Source of the DNA: Bradyrhizobium archetypum
GTDB taxonomy: Bacteria > Pseudomonadota > Alphaproteobacteria > Rhizobiales > Xanthobacteraceae
DNA: 64,000 bases
Direction: 5' to 3'
Assembly (NCBI RefSeq): GCF_013114835.1
Contig: NZ_JAAVLW010000001.1
Coordinates: 434,001-498,000, forward strand
Under the pieces are notes generated by a model. The model saw only the letters and a list, made by a program, of their open reading frames with translations. It was not told the DNA's origin and searched no databases. The position numbers and the translations under genes are program-made. The stretch's first letter is position 1, and every line of letters begins with the position of its first letter. Shown piece by piece: positions 52,489 through 61,648 of the stretch.

Positions 52489-54180
52489 TCAGGCTGCCCG
52501 GACCGACTCCAGAAACTTGCCGACCTCGTGCCGGAGGCGCTGGCTGTCGCCCGACAGCGACTGTGCCGCCGAGAGCACCTGCGAGGAAGCGGCGCCGGTC
52601 TCACTGGCGCCGCGCTGCACGTCGGTGATGTTGGCGGAGACCTGATGGGTGCCCCGCGCCGCCTGCTGCACGTTGCGAGAGATTTCCTGGGTCGCCGCGC
52701 CCTGCTCTTCCACGGCCGCCGCGATTGCCGAGGAGATCTCCGCCAGCCGTTCGATGGTGCCGCTGATTTCCTTGATCGCATTCACGGATTCCTGGGTCGC
52801 GCCCTGGATGCCGGTAATCTGCTGGCTGATTTCGCCGGTGGCCTTCGCCGTCTGTTCGGCGAGCGCCTTGACTTCGGAGGCCACGACGGCAAAGCCGCGG
52901 CCAGCGTCACCGGCGCGGGCCGCCTCGATGGTGGCGTTGAGCGCGAGCAGATTGGTCTGGCCGGCGATGGTGTTGATGAGCTCGACCACGTCGCCGATCC
53001 GGCTCGCCGCCTTGGACAATTCGCTGACCCGGTCGTTGGTGACGCGGGCCTGGCCGACCGCGTCGGTCGCCATCCGCGCCGATTCCTGCACCTGGCGGCC
53101 GATCTCGGTGACCGAGGAGGAAAGCTCTTCGGTTGCCGACGCCACCGACTGCACGTTGGCGGAGGCTTCTCCGGAAGCCGAGGCGACGGCCGATGTCAGC
53201 GTCTGCGAGCGCTCGGCGGTCGCCGACAGCGTGCCGGCGGAAGCTTCGAGTTGTGTCGAGGCCGACGATACCGTCTGCACGATCTCGCCGATCACGTTTT
53301 CAAAATTGCGGGTAATGCCGTCGACCCGCCGGCCGCGCTCGATCTTGGCTTCGGCATCGGCGGCTGCAGCCTCGTCGGCGGCCTTCTTGGCGATCAAAGC
53401 TTCCTTGAACACCTGCAAGGTATCAGCCATGACGCCGATTTCCGTCTTCTCGCCCTGATGCGGCACGTCGGTGCTCAAATCGCCCTTGCCGAGCGCTTGC
53501 ATCGGCGTGACGATCGAGGCAATGCCGATCGAGACGTCGCGAACCAGAAAAGCGCTGATGCCGGCGCCGACCATTACGGCTGCGCCGAGGATCAAGCCCA
53601 GCATCGCGAGCGCGGCGGTATAGCTGTCGGCCGCTTCCCTTGCCGCCTTGTCTGCGCCGGCATTGTTCAGGTCGATGCTCTTCTTCAGCACGGCGTCGGC
53701 ATCGAGCCCGATCTTGTTGACGGTCGTGGTATTCAGGTCATGTGCTTCGGTCGGAGTCTTGCCGGCCGCCTTGCGCGAAAGTTCCATTACCTCCTGGGTG
53801 CCTTTCTTGTAGCTCTCCCACAGCCTGACCCATTCGCTGTATAGCGCGCGCTCTTCCGGCGACGTGATCAGCGGCTCATAGGCGGCGCGGATCTTGGAAT
53901 TGCTTTCGACGACGCTGGCGAGCGTCTTCTCCATCGCAAGCTTCTCTTCCAGCGTCTCGGATAGCATGTGCTCGCGGATCACGTTGCGGTAGGTGATGAC
54001 GCCGGCGCGCAGGTCACCTAGCACGCGCACGCTGGGCAGCCAGTTCGTGGAGATGTCGACCGTGTTGGCGTTGATGGCGTGCATGTTGCGGACGGCCAGC
54101 AGACCCATGCCCGTCATCGCGACGAGCAGGAAGGCAACCACGGCGATGATCTTGGTGCGGATCGAATAGCGGGCGAGCAT
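52489..54180 (-). CDS. Methyl-accepting chemotaxis protein 4 (four-helix-bundle sensor)
   Basis: 563 residues. TM1 at about 8-29 ([21 protein letters not shown]), then a 4HB_MCP-like periplasmic domain ([46 protein letters not shown]). TM2 is [26 protein letters not shown] and a signalling domain with the usual tip follow, ending FLESVRAA. The signalling half matches the other three receptors almost word for word; the sensor half is unrelated to them. The first gene of the leftward receptor cluster. Confidence 0.94.
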   Translation of the reverse strand: MLARYSIRTKIIAVVAFLLVAMTGMGLLAVRNMHAINANTVDISTNWLPSVRVLGDLRAGVITYRNVIREHMLSETLEEKLAMEKTLASVVESNSKIRAAYEPLITSPEERALYSEWVRLWESYKKGTQEVMELSRKAAGKTPTEAHDLNTTTVNKIGLDADAVLKKSIDLNNAGADKAAREAADSYTAALAMLGLILGAAVMVGAGISAFLVRDVSIGIASIVTPMQALGKGDLSTDVPHQGEKTEIGVMADTLQVFKEALIAKKAADEAAAADAEAKIERGRRVDGITRNFENVIGEIVQTVSSASTQLEASAGTLSATAERSQTLTSAVASASGEASANVQSVASATEELSSSVTEIGRQVQESARMATDAVGQARVTNDRVSELSKAASRIGDVVELINTIAGQTNLLALNATIEAARAGDAGRGFAVVASEVKALAEQTAKATGEISQQITGIQGATQESVNAIKEISGTIERLAEISSAIAAAVEEQGAATQEISRNVQQAARGTHQVSANITDVQRGASETGAASSQVLSAAQSLSGDSQRLRHEVGKFLESVRAA

Positions 54181-54358
54181 GGACGGAATCTCTTGGTTTT
54201 GGACGCGCTGGGACGCGCCGGATGGGAAAAGGCGGAAGGTTCAAAAGAGGATGCCTTGCCCACATCAAAACCGATGCGTCCTCAAGTAGAGTTAACGAGC
54301 GGTGGTAAAAATACCGAGGCGGTCCGACGTGCTCGCGACCTGAGCGCTGACGAAGCGA

Positions 54359-55636
54359 TCAGCGCATCAGCTTCAGCGCATCGGAAAAAAATTCGGGTCC
54401 GCCGAAATTGCCCGATTTCAGTGCAAGCAGCATTTCGCCATTGCCGGTGCCCACGGCACGTAAAACCGGCACTCCTGCAGCGATTTCCTCGCCAACGAGG
54501 AAGCCCGGAATGCGCAGGCGGTCGACGACGGCGCCTGAAGTTTCACCACCCGCGACCACCAATCGCCGCACGCCGGACTGCACGAGGCCTTCCGCGACAT
54601 CGGCCATCGCCTGCTCGATGGCATGTCCGGCTGCATCACGGCCATGCCGAGATTGCAGAGCTGCAACCTGGTCCGGCGTCGAGCTGCTGGCGATCAGGAC
54701 CGGACCCTCGGTGATTCGCGCGCTCGCCCACGCCAGCGCGCGGCGGGCCTCATTGGGTCCGGCGATGATCTGCTCGGGATCGAGATGCAGGACGGCCATC
54801 GTCTTTTCGGCGTTGGCGATCTGCGCCAGGGTCGCCTGCGAGCAGCTTCCGGCAAGGCACGCTGCCGGTCCGCCGACCGGTGCGCCGATTGCCGCGCCCG
54901 CGTCGGCCGCTTTGACCTTGCCGGTGGCGATCAGCGCCCGGGCGAGGCCAAGGCCGATGCCGGACGCGCCGACCGACAGCCGATGGTCGAGGGCCACGCT
55001 GCCGATGGTTTCGAGGTCGCGGTCGAACACGGCATCGATGATAACAGCGCCAACGCCGTTTCTTGCGAGATCAGCCAAGCGTTCCCGAACCGCCGCCGCG
55101 CCGCGCGACAGCGGCGCGAGATCGACCAGGCCGACCTTGGTCCGGCTCTGCCGCGCCAGCACCCGCACCAGATTGGAATCGTGCATCGGGTTGAGCGGAT
55201 GATCCTTCAGCGGGCTTTCGTTCAGCGGAACGGCGCCGACGAACAGATTGCCCTGATAGACGGTGCGGCCGGTTTCCGGAAAGGCCGGCGTCACCAGCAC
55301 GATCGCATCGCCGCAATCGGCACGCAGCGCATCCATCACGGGGCCGATATTGCCGGCATCGGTGGAATCGAAGGTCGAGCAGATCTTGAACAGCACATGG
55401 TCCGCGCCGCGGCCGCGCAGCCATTTGTCTGCCGCCCGCGAGCGATCAACCGCGACCTTTGCGTCGATAGAGCGGCTCTTGAGCGAGACCACGACTGCAT
55501 CGACCTCCGGCAGCGCCAGATCGTCCGGCGGCACGCCGATCGTCTGCACCGTGCGCAGGCCCTGGCGGGTCAGCGTGTTGGCGAGATCGGAAGCGCCAGT
55601 GTAATCGTCGGCAATGCAGCCCAGAGACAGTTTCAC
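54359..55636 (-). CDS. otnK: 3-oxo-tetronate kinase
   Basis: 425 residues, DUF1537 two-domain kinase. The N-terminal domain binds the sugar acid (LGCIADDYTGASDLANTL, FKICSTFDSTDAGNIGPVMDAL) and the C-terminal one nucleotide (VAGGETSGAVVDRL, GVPVLRAVG). It phosphorylates 3-oxo-tetronate at C4 in threonate and erythronate breakdown. The GTG at 55636 overlaps the otnI stop (GTGA) with GGAG 7 nt upstream, so the two genes are coupled. The frame to 55666 is therefore not used. Confidence 0.93.
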   Translation of the reverse strand: MKLSLGCIADDYTGASDLANTLTRQGLRTVQTIGVPPDDLALPEVDAVVVSLKSRSIDAKVAVDRSRAADKWLRGRGADHVLFKICSTFDSTDAGNIGPVMDALRADCGDAIVLVTPAFPETGRTVYQGNLFVGAVPLNESPLKDHPLNPMHDSNLVRVLARQSRTKVGLVDLAPLSRGAAAVRERLADLARNGVGAVIIDAVFDRDLETIGSVALDHRLSVGASGIGLGLARALIATGKVKAADAGAAIGAPVGGPAACLAGSCSQATLAQIANAEKTMAVLHLDPEQIIAGPNEARRALAWASARITEGPVLIASSSTPDQVAALQSRHGRDAAGHAIEQAMADVAEGLVQSGVRRLVVAGGETSGAVVDRLRIPGFLVGEEIAAGVPVLRAVGTGNGEMLLALKSGNFGGPEFFSDALKLMR

Positions 55637-56415
55637 GATTTTGCTCCGGCATAGGGCCTGAACCAACCGAGGCCATCGGTAGTCTTGCCGCGCGGGTTAT
55701 ATTCACAGCCGACGAAGCCGCCATAGCCGAGCCGGTCGAGCTCGGCGAACAGGAACGGATAGTTCAGCTCCTCGCCATCAGGCTCGTTGCGCGAGGGGAT
55801 GCTGGCGATCTGGACATGGCCTGTGATCGGCATCATCTCGCGCAGCCGCATGGTGACGTCGCCGTGGATGATCTGGCAGTGATAGATGTCGAACTGCAGT
55901 TTGAGGTTCGAGATCTTCAATTCGGTGATCAGGTCGCGCGCGAAGCCAAAGTCGTTCAGGAAATAGCCGGGCACGTTGCGCGGATTGATCGGCTCGATCA
56001 CGACGTCGAGGCCATGCGGGGCATAGAATTCGGCCGCCCATGCCACCGATTTGTAAAACTGCTCCACCGCCTTCGTGTTGCTGCGGTCCGCGATGCCTGC
56101 CATCAGATGCAGCCGCTTGACGCCGGTCGCTTTCGCATAAGGCAGCGCCGTCTCGAGGCTGCGCTTCAAATCGTCAAAGCGCTCCGGCAGCGCGGCAAAA
56201 CCTTTCTCGCCGGCATCCCAGTTCCCCGGCGGCAGGTTGAACAGCGCCTGCGTCAGGCCGTTCTGCTTGAGCCGTTCGCCGACGGCGTCTGCCGGATGAT
56301 CATAGGGAAACAGGAATTCGACCGCGGCAAATCCCGCTCTTGCCGCTGCGTCGAAACGGTCGAGGAACGGCACCTCGGTGAACATCATGGAGAGATTGGC
56401 GGCAAAACGCGGCAT
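55633..56415 (-). CDS. otnI: 2-oxo-tetronate isomerase (Hyi family)
   Basis: 260 residues, xylose-isomerase-like TIM barrel. Signs: FAANLSMMFTEVPFLDRF, ALFNLPPGNWDAGEKGFAALP, LDVVIEPINPRNVPGYFL (Glu metal ligand), LKLQFDIYHCQIIHGD (Asp/His ligands), HVQIASIPSRNEPDGEELNY and FVGCEYNPRG (Glu). This is the hydroxypyruvate isomerase family, in which OtnI converts 2-oxo- to 3-oxo-tetronate. Function follows from its place between ltnD and otnK. Confidence 0.93.
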   Translation of the reverse strand: MPRFAANLSMMFTEVPFLDRFDAAARAGFAAVEFLFPYDHPADAVGERLKQNGLTQALFNLPPGNWDAGEKGFAALPERFDDLKRSLETALPYAKATGVKRLHLMAGIADRSNTKAVEQFYKSVAWAAEFYAPHGLDVVIEPINPRNVPGYFLNDFGFARDLITELKISNLKLQFDIYHCQIIHGDVTMRLREMMPITGHVQIASIPSRNEPDGEELNYPFLFAELDRLGYGGFVGCEYNPRGKTTDGLGWFRPYAGAKS

Positions 56416-56438
56416 CGAGCGTTCCCTTCCTATTCTGT

Positions 56439-57353
56439 TTACTTCGGCTCGCCCGGCAGGTGCGTGCCGGTGACGCGGGCATACATCCGCGCGACCGAGG
56501 CGTCGTCGTCGCGGCCCATGCCGGCGGCGGCCGTCATCAAGAACATCTGCAGCGCGGCGGCCGAGACCGGCACCGGGAACTTCTGCGAACGCGCCATGTC
56601 CTGGATGATGCCGAGATCTTTGACGAAAATCTCCACCGCGCTGCGCGGCGAATAATCGCCGTCGAGCACATGCGGCATGCGGTTCTCGAACATCCAGGAA
56701 TTGCCGGCGGACGCCGTGATCACTTCGTACACTTTCCGGATATCGAGGCCCTGCTTGGCGGCGAAGGCGATCGCTTCGGAAGCCGCGGCGATGTGCACGC
56801 CGGCGAGCAACTGGTTGATCATCTTGAATGCGGCCCCCTGGCCCGCTTCGTCGCCAAGCTCGTAGAGTTTCGCGGCCATCGCGTCGAGCGCCGGGCGGGC
56901 CTTGGCAAAGGCCGCTGGACTGCCCGATGCAAGGATCGTGAGTTCGCCCTGGGCTGCGCGCTGCGCGCCGCCGGAAATCGGCGCGTCGAGGTAGTGGCGG
57001 CCGGTTATTTCCAACTGCTTGGCGAGCCGGCGCGCAATGTCGGGATCCATGGTGGCGGAGGAAATGAATACCGCGCCCTTCACCAAAGTTTCCGCAACGC
57101 CACCCGAGCCGAACAGGATGGTCTCGGTCTGGGCGGCATTGACGACGACGCTGACGACGATATCGGCTGATTTCGCCGCTTCCGCCGGCGTAGCGGCGCC
57201 CTTGCCGCCTTCGGCGACGAACCGCTTCACTATGTCAGCCGAGACGTCACAGCCGGTGACCTCAAGCCCGGCACGGCGTAGCGAGGTCGCCATGCCATAG
57301 CCCATCGAGCCCAGCCCGATGACGGCAACGCGCGGTTTGGTGGATTCTGGCAT
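56439..57353 (-). CDS. ltnD: L-threonate dehydrogenase
   Basis: 304 residues, beta-hydroxyacid dehydrogenase family. IGLGSMGYGMATSL is the NAD-binding loop; DAPISGGAQRAAQGELTIL and FKMINQLLAGVH (catalytic Lys and Asn) are the substrate signs. LtnD oxidises L-threonate to 2-oxo-tetronate. The ATG at 57353 (MPESTKPRV) is chosen; the frame open to 57431 has no ribosome site. It starts the leftward ltnD-otnI-otnK operon and diverges from otnC across 110 bp. Confidence 0.92.
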   Translation of the reverse strand: MPESTKPRVAVIGLGSMGYGMATSLRRAGLEVTGCDVSADIVKRFVAEGGKGAATPAEAAKSADIVVSVVVNAAQTETILFGSGGVAETLVKGAVFISSATMDPDIARRLAKQLEITGRHYLDAPISGGAQRAAQGELTILASGSPAAFAKARPALDAMAAKLYELGDEAGQGAAFKMINQLLAGVHIAAASEAIAFAAKQGLDIRKVYEVITASAGNSWMFENRMPHVLDGDYSPRSAVEIFVKDLGIIQDMARSQKFPVPVSAAALQMFLMTAAAGMGRDDDASVARMYARVTGTHLPGEPK

Positions 57354-57463
57354 GCGGCGGTCCCTCGAAATTTCTTGGCAACTTTGCTTCTGGGTATCAC
57401 GGCTTGGCCGCGCTGCCAAAGCGTGAGACAAGACAAAAACGGGATGCCGCCGGGAATATTGAC

Positions 57464-58123
57464 ATGAGCGAAACTGGGATACGCGAGGAAATCTGCCGTC
57501 TCGGCCGCTCGCTGTTCGAGCGCGGGCTGACGCCGGGCTCGTCGGGCAATATCAGCGTGAAACTCGACGATGGCGGCTGGCTGGTGACGCCGACCAACGC
57601 CTCGCTCGGCTTTCTGGACCCTGCCCGGATGTCGCGGCTCGGGCCCGATGGGCGGCTGGTTTCGGGCGATGCACCGACCAAGGAAGTGCCGCTGCATACC
57701 GCGCTCTACCAGACCCGCAGCGCGGCGCGTGCGATCGTGCATCTGCATTCGACCCATTCAGTGGCGCTCTCGATGCTGCCCGAGATCGACCCGCGCGCCG
57801 CTCTGCCGCCGATGACACCTTATTATCTGATGAAATGCGGGCAGACGGCGCTTCTGCCGTATTACCGTCCCGGCGATCCCGCCGTGGCGGACGCGATCAA
57901 GGGGCTGGCGGGAAAATATTCGTCTGTGCTGCTGGCCAATCATGGGCCGGTAGTGTCAGGCGACACGCTGGAAGCGGCGGTGTTCGCCATGGAGGAACTT
58001 GAAGAGACGGCGAAGCTCTACCTGCTGCTGCGCGGGCTGAATCCGCGGTATCTGTCGCCGGAACAGGTGAAGGATTTGACTAAGGTGTTCGGGCTGGTGC
58101 TGCCGGAGCATGGGCACGATTGA
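57464..58123 (+). CDS. otnC: 3-oxo-tetronate 4-phosphate decarboxylase (class II aldolase family)
   Basis: 219 residues of class II aldolase/adducin fold. TPGSSGNISVKL opens the site. VHLHSTHSVALS gives two zinc His, ANHGPVVSG the third. OtnC decarboxylates 3-oxo-tetronate 4-phosphate to dihydroxyacetone phosphate, the last step of the pathway. The ATG at 57464 is chosen; earlier starts in the frame overlap the ltnD promoter. It faces away from ltnD-otnI-otnK, so a shared regulator between them is likely, but none is encoded nearby. Confidence 0.91.
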   Translation: MSETGIREEICRLGRSLFERGLTPGSSGNISVKLDDGGWLVTPTNASLGFLDPARMSRLGPDGRLVSGDAPTKEVPLHTALYQTRSAARAIVHLHSTHSVALSMLPEIDPRAALPPMTPYYLMKCGQTALLPYYRPGDPAVADAIKGLAGKYSSVLLANHGPVVSGDTLEAAVFAMEELEETAKLYLLLRGLNPRYLSPEQVKDLTKVFGLVLPEHGHD

Positions 58124-58130
58124 TTAAGGC

Positions 58131-58211
58131 GGTCATTCCGCGGCGATGCGCAGCATCGAACCCGGAATCTCGAGATTCCGGGTCTGGTGCTTCGGACCAT
58201 CCCGGAATGAC
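58131..58211. repeat. Palindromic intergenic repeat, family E
   Basis: GGTCATTCCGC...ATCGAACCCGGAATCTCGAG pairs with CTCGAGATTCCGGGT...CCCGGAATGACC. It lies just after otnC and next to the perfect palindrome at 58225. A related copy is at 24818-24937. Confidence 0.75.
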
Positions 58212-58224
58212 CACATCGACAGCA

Positions 58225-58310
58225 CCGTAGGATGGGTAGAGCGAAGCGAAACCCATCATCTCTACGCGCGATGAATTGATGGGTTTCGCTTCGCTCTACC
58301 CATCCTACGG
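58225..58310. repeat. Perfect 34-bp-arm palindrome at the livF stop
   Basis: Arms 58225-58258 and 58277-58310 are exact reverse complements (CCGTAGGATGGGTAGAGCG... and its complement) around an 18-nt loop. The right arm ends two bases before the livF stop codon. Lying between convergent otnC and livF, it could terminate both. Confidence 0.92.
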
Positions 58311-58312
58311 CA

Positions 58313-59017
58313 TCATAGCCCTAGATACGCCTTGCGCACATCCGGATTGACGGCAATCTCCGCGGCGCTGCCCTGCATCAGCACGCGCCCCGTCTGCAGG
58401 ATGTAGGCGCGGTCGGCGATTTCGAGGCATTCGGACATGCGCTGCTCGACGATCAGCACGGTCATGCCGGCGTCGCGGATGCGCTTCACCGCCTGGAAAA
58501 TTTCATCGACCAGTTTCGGCATGATGCCCTGCGACGGTTCGTCCAGCATCAGAAGCCTTGGCCGTGTCATTAGGGCGCGGCCGATTGCCAGCATCTGCTG
58601 CTCGCCGCCGGAAAGCGTTTCGGCGCGCTGCTCAAGCCGCTCCTGCAGCCGCGGGAACAGCTTGAAGACGAGATCAAGCGGTGCTTCGCGGTTCGCCTCG
58701 CTGCGATAGAGGTAGCTGCCGAGCCTGAGATTGTCGCGCACCGAGAGGCGCGGAAACAGCCTTCGGTTCTCCGGCACATAGGCGATGCCACGTGAGGTGA
58801 TGACGTGCTGCGCCATGCCGTCGATGCGGATGCCGTCGAACGTCACGGTGCCGGAGCGCGGCCGCTCCGCGCCGGCGATCGATTTCAGCAGCGTCGACTT
58901 GCCGGCGCCATTGGCGCCGGCGACGCAGACGATCTCGCCCTTTGCCACCTCGATCGAGACCGAGGAGATCGCGACCAGGCCCTGATAGGCGGTGGTGACT
59001 TCATGCACTGAGAGCAT
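58313..59017 (-). CDS. livF: Branched-chain-type amino acid ABC transporter, ATP-binding protein LivF
   Basis: 234 residues. Walker A GANGAGKST, signature LSGGEQQMLAIGRAL, Walker B LLMLDEPSQGIMP, and the closing VEQRM. LivF-specific wording includes GIAYVPENRRLFPRLSV. It overlaps the livG stop by 17 bp. With LivG it powers uptake through LivH/LivM. Last gene of the operon, followed at once by a perfect palindrome. Confidence 0.93.
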   Translation of the reverse strand: MLSVHEVTTAYQGLVAISSVSIEVAKGEIVCVAGANGAGKSTLLKSIAGAERPRSGTVTFDGIRIDGMAQHVITSRGIAYVPENRRLFPRLSVRDNLRLGSYLYRSEANREAPLDLVFKLFPRLQERLEQRAETLSGGEQQMLAIGRALMTRPRLLMLDEPSQGIMPKLVDEIFQAVKRIRDAGMTVLIVEQRMSECLEIADRAYILQTGRVLMQGSAAEIAVNPDVRKAYLGL

Positions 59018-59735
59018 GACGGTCTCCCAGATAGGCGGTGATGACTTTCGGATCGCGGACGACGTCGGCAGGCTTGCCCTCGACCAGCACCTTGCCGAGA
59101 TCGAGCACGATGGCGCGGTCGACCAGCGGCATCACGATTTCCATGACGTGCTCGACCATCAGCACGGTGATGCCGCTGTCGCGCACCTTGCGCACCAGTT
59201 CGACGCCGGTCTTGGCTTCGACGGGCGTCAGGCCGGTGAGCACCTCGTCCAGCAGCAGCAATTTCGGTTCGGTCGCGAGCGCCCGCGCCACCTCGAGCCG
59301 GCGCTTCTCGGACGGGACCAGATCGCTGGCGAGCACGTCGGCGCGCGGGCCGAGACCGCAGAATTCCAGCACCTGATGCGCCTTGCGGCGGGCGTCGCGC
59401 ATCACGGTGGTGCGGACCAGCGCGCCGACGATCACGTTGTCGATCACCGTCATGGTCTCGAAACTCTTGACCACCTGAAAGGTGCGGCCGATGCCGCGCT
59501 GGCAACGCTCGGCGGCCGGCAACGCAGTGACATCCTCGCCGTTGAAAATGATCGAGCCTTGCGTGGGCGGCAGCACGCCCGCGATCAGATTGAACAGCGT
59601 CGACTTGCCGGCGCCGTTCGGGCCGATCAGGCCGACGATCTCGCCGCGCCCGACCGAGATCGAAACGTCGCTGTTGGCGACCAGGCCGCCGAAGCGCTGC
59701 CAGACGCCGCGGGTTTCCAGAAGCGGCGCTGTCAT
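59001..59735 (-). CDS. livG: Branched-chain-type amino acid ABC transporter, ATP-binding protein LivG
   Basis: 244 residues. Walker A GPNGAGKST, Q-loop GIGRTFQVVKSFETMTV (the LivG FQ...F wording), and the VEHVMEIVM closing helix. The signature region reads LVPSEKRRLEVARAL rather than LPYGxQRR or LSGGQ, and Walker B is LLLLDEVLTGLTP with Val in place of the usual Pro. Both departures lie in otherwise intact context, so this is a variant, not a broken gene. Start ATG overlaps the livM stop (ATGA). Confidence 0.92.
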   Translation of the reverse strand: MTAPLLETRGVWQRFGGLVANSDVSISVGRGEIVGLIGPNGAGKSTLFNLIAGVLPPTQGSIIFNGEDVTALPAAERCQRGIGRTFQVVKSFETMTVIDNVIVGALVRTTVMRDARRKAHQVLEFCGLGPRADVLASDLVPSEKRRLEVARALATEPKLLLLDEVLTGLTPVEAKTGVELVRKVRDSGITVLMVEHVMEIVMPLVDRAIVLDLGKVLVEGKPADVVRDPKVITAYLGDRHALSA

Positions 59736-60739
59736 CGGACCGCCTCCTTGCGCTTGGACGAAAGCCGCCCGGCGAGGTGCTTGAATGAGAACAGCCCGAT
59801 CAGCCCCTGCGGCCGTGCCAGCGAGATCGCGATAATGAGACCGCCATAGACGATCAGGTCGATACCTTTGCCGGAGCCGCCGACATAGGACCGCGTCAAT
59901 TCGGTGAGCGGGATCAGGATCACCGCGCCCAGCATCGGCCCCCACAGCGTGCCGATGCCGCCGAGCACCGCGGGCAACGCCATCAACAGCGAGAACTGAA
60001 AGCCCATGACGCTCTCGGGATCGATAAAGTAGACGAACTGCGCATAGAAGCTGCCGCCGACCGCGACCAGGAATGCCGACACCGCCGCCGCTCCCATCTT
60101 GGAATTGAACACGTCGACGCCAAGGCTTTCAGCGGCTTCCGGATTGTCCTTTACCGCACGCCACCAATAGCCCCATTTGGAATCTTCCAGCCACCAGGTG
60201 ACCAACCAGGCGACGCAGGCCAGCACCAGCGCGAAGTAGAAGTACGGCAGCTTGCTGCGCGGGAACTGGAATTTCAGCCAACTATCGCCACGCGCCGGGA
60301 TTTCGATCCCCATCGCAGCACCGGCCCAATCCCAGTTGTGAAAAAGCAGCAAGCCGATCTCGGCAATGACGATGGTAGCGATGACGAAGTAGTGTCCGCG
60401 CAGCCGAAAACAGGGATAGCCGAGCGCCATCGCGATGAGTGCGGAGATCACGCCGCCGCCGAGCATGCCGAACCATGGCAGCACGCCGAACTTGGTGAAC
60501 AGCAGCGCAGTCGTGTAGGCCCCAATTCCGAAGTAGAGCGCGTGGCCAAGCGAGATCTGCCCGCAATAGCCGGAAAGGATGTTCCAGCTTTGCGACAACG
60601 CACCCCACATCAGTGTCAGCACCATGATGTTCTGGACGTAAACGTCTTTGACGAACAGCGGGACGGTGGCCGCAATCGCGGCAAGAACAACGGCGACGAT
60701 GAGGTCGCGGCGGCGGCGTTCTGCGAAAGCGGTATCCAT
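59732..60739 (-). CDS. livM: Branched-chain-type amino acid ABC transporter, permease LivM
   Basis: 335 residues with about nine membrane segments. LivM wording: LSGYCGQISLGHALYFGIGAYTTALL (EAA-like loop region), GHYFVIATIVIAEIG, AVKDNPEAAESLGVDV and GGIGTLWGPMLGAV. The ATG at 60739 is taken (TGATG-type overlap with livH); a GTG one codon earlier (60742) is equally coupled. Forms the membrane channel with LivH. Confidence 0.92.
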   Translation of the reverse strand: MDTAFAERRRRDLIVAVVLAAIAATVPLFVKDVYVQNIMVLTLMWGALSQSWNILSGYCGQISLGHALYFGIGAYTTALLFTKFGVLPWFGMLGGGVISALIAMALGYPCFRLRGHYFVIATIVIAEIGLLLFHNWDWAGAAMGIEIPARGDSWLKFQFPRSKLPYFYFALVLACVAWLVTWWLEDSKWGYWWRAVKDNPEAAESLGVDVFNSKMGAAAVSAFLVAVGGSFYAQFVYFIDPESVMGFQFSLLMALPAVLGGIGTLWGPMLGAVILIPLTELTRSYVGGSGKGIDLIVYGGLIIAISLARPQGLIGLFSFKHLAGRLSSKRKEAVR

Positions 60740-61617
60740 CACATCGATCCGAACAGGCCGCGCGGCCGGACAAAAACCACAAGGAGATAGACGGCATAGA
60801 TGCCGACCGCCTTGAGCGACGGCGGCAGCAACATGGCGGTCGTGGCCTCGACGAGGCCGACGATTATGCCGCCGGCGAAGGCGCCGAACACGCTGCCAAA
60901 GCCGCCGAGCGCCACCGTCACATAGGCGATCAGCGCAAACGAGGCGCCGACATCGGGATAGATGTAGAAGAATATCGCCATGACCGCGCCGGCGAGGCCG
61001 ACCAGCGCCGCGCCGAGGCCCCAGCCCAGCGCAAACACCTTGTTCTTGTCGATACCGACCAGCGCCACCGCGCCGGCGTCCTCGCGGGTCGCTTCCAACG
61101 CGCGGCCGAAATCGGTACGGTTGATGAAGAGATAGAGCGCGCCAAAAGCGGCAATCGCCACCAGCGCCCCGACCAATTGCGGCACAGGCAGGTAGATCCC
61201 GGCGATCGACACGGTTTTGCCGCCGAGCCAGGAATGCGTGACGCTGCGATAGTCAGGCGTGAAGAAATATTGTGCCAGGCCGCGCATGACGATGGCGAGG
61301 CCAAAGGTCGAGAAGATCTGCACCATGCCGGCATTGGCTTTCGCGCGCACGGCAAAGCGTACGATCAACAGATAGACCACGGCCCCAAATACGAACAGCG
61401 CTGCAGCGACCAGCGGCGCCGACAGCAACGGATCGATCGCAAAGAACGCGAACAGGAAGAAGGTCGCGTACATCGCGATCATCAGGAACTCGCCATGGGC
61501 GAAGTTCACGACGTCCATCAGCCCGAAGATCAGCGCGAGGCCGACGGCGATGAGGCCGTAGAGCAGCCCCATGAGGAGGCCGCTCGCCAGGCTTTGGATG
61601 ATGGTTTCGGCGGTCAT
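60739..61617 (-). CDS. livH: Branched-chain-type amino acid ABC transporter, permease LivH
   Basis: 292 residues, eight hydrophobic segments. LivH wording: GLLYGLIAVGLALIFGLMDVVNFAHGEFLM, RAVEATREDAGA-like ALEATREDAGAVALVGID, and GGFGSVFGAFAGGIIVG. It starts 171 bp after the binding-protein gene; a family A palindrome in that gap may lower expression of livHMGF relative to the binding protein. Confidence 0.93.
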   Translation of the reverse strand: MTAETIIQSLASGLLMGLLYGLIAVGLALIFGLMDVVNFAHGEFLMIAMYATFFLFAFFAIDPLLSAPLVAAALFVFGAVVYLLIVRFAVRAKANAGMVQIFSTFGLAIVMRGLAQYFFTPDYRSVTHSWLGGKTVSIAGIYLPVPQLVGALVAIAAFGALYLFINRTDFGRALEATREDAGAVALVGIDKNKVFALGWGLGAALVGLAGAVMAIFFYIYPDVGASFALIAYVTVALGGFGSVFGAFAGGIIVGLVEATTAMLLPPSLKAVGIYAVYLLVVFVRPRGLFGSM

Positions 61618-61648
61618 GGAGTTAGTCCCTGGCCCAGGCGTCTGAGTT

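Noticed and set aside
52387..53844. 485-residue frame antisense to MCP 4
   Set aside because: Gly/Arg/His-rich shadow; the chemoreceptor on the other strand is unambiguous. Similar shadows occur under the other receptors.
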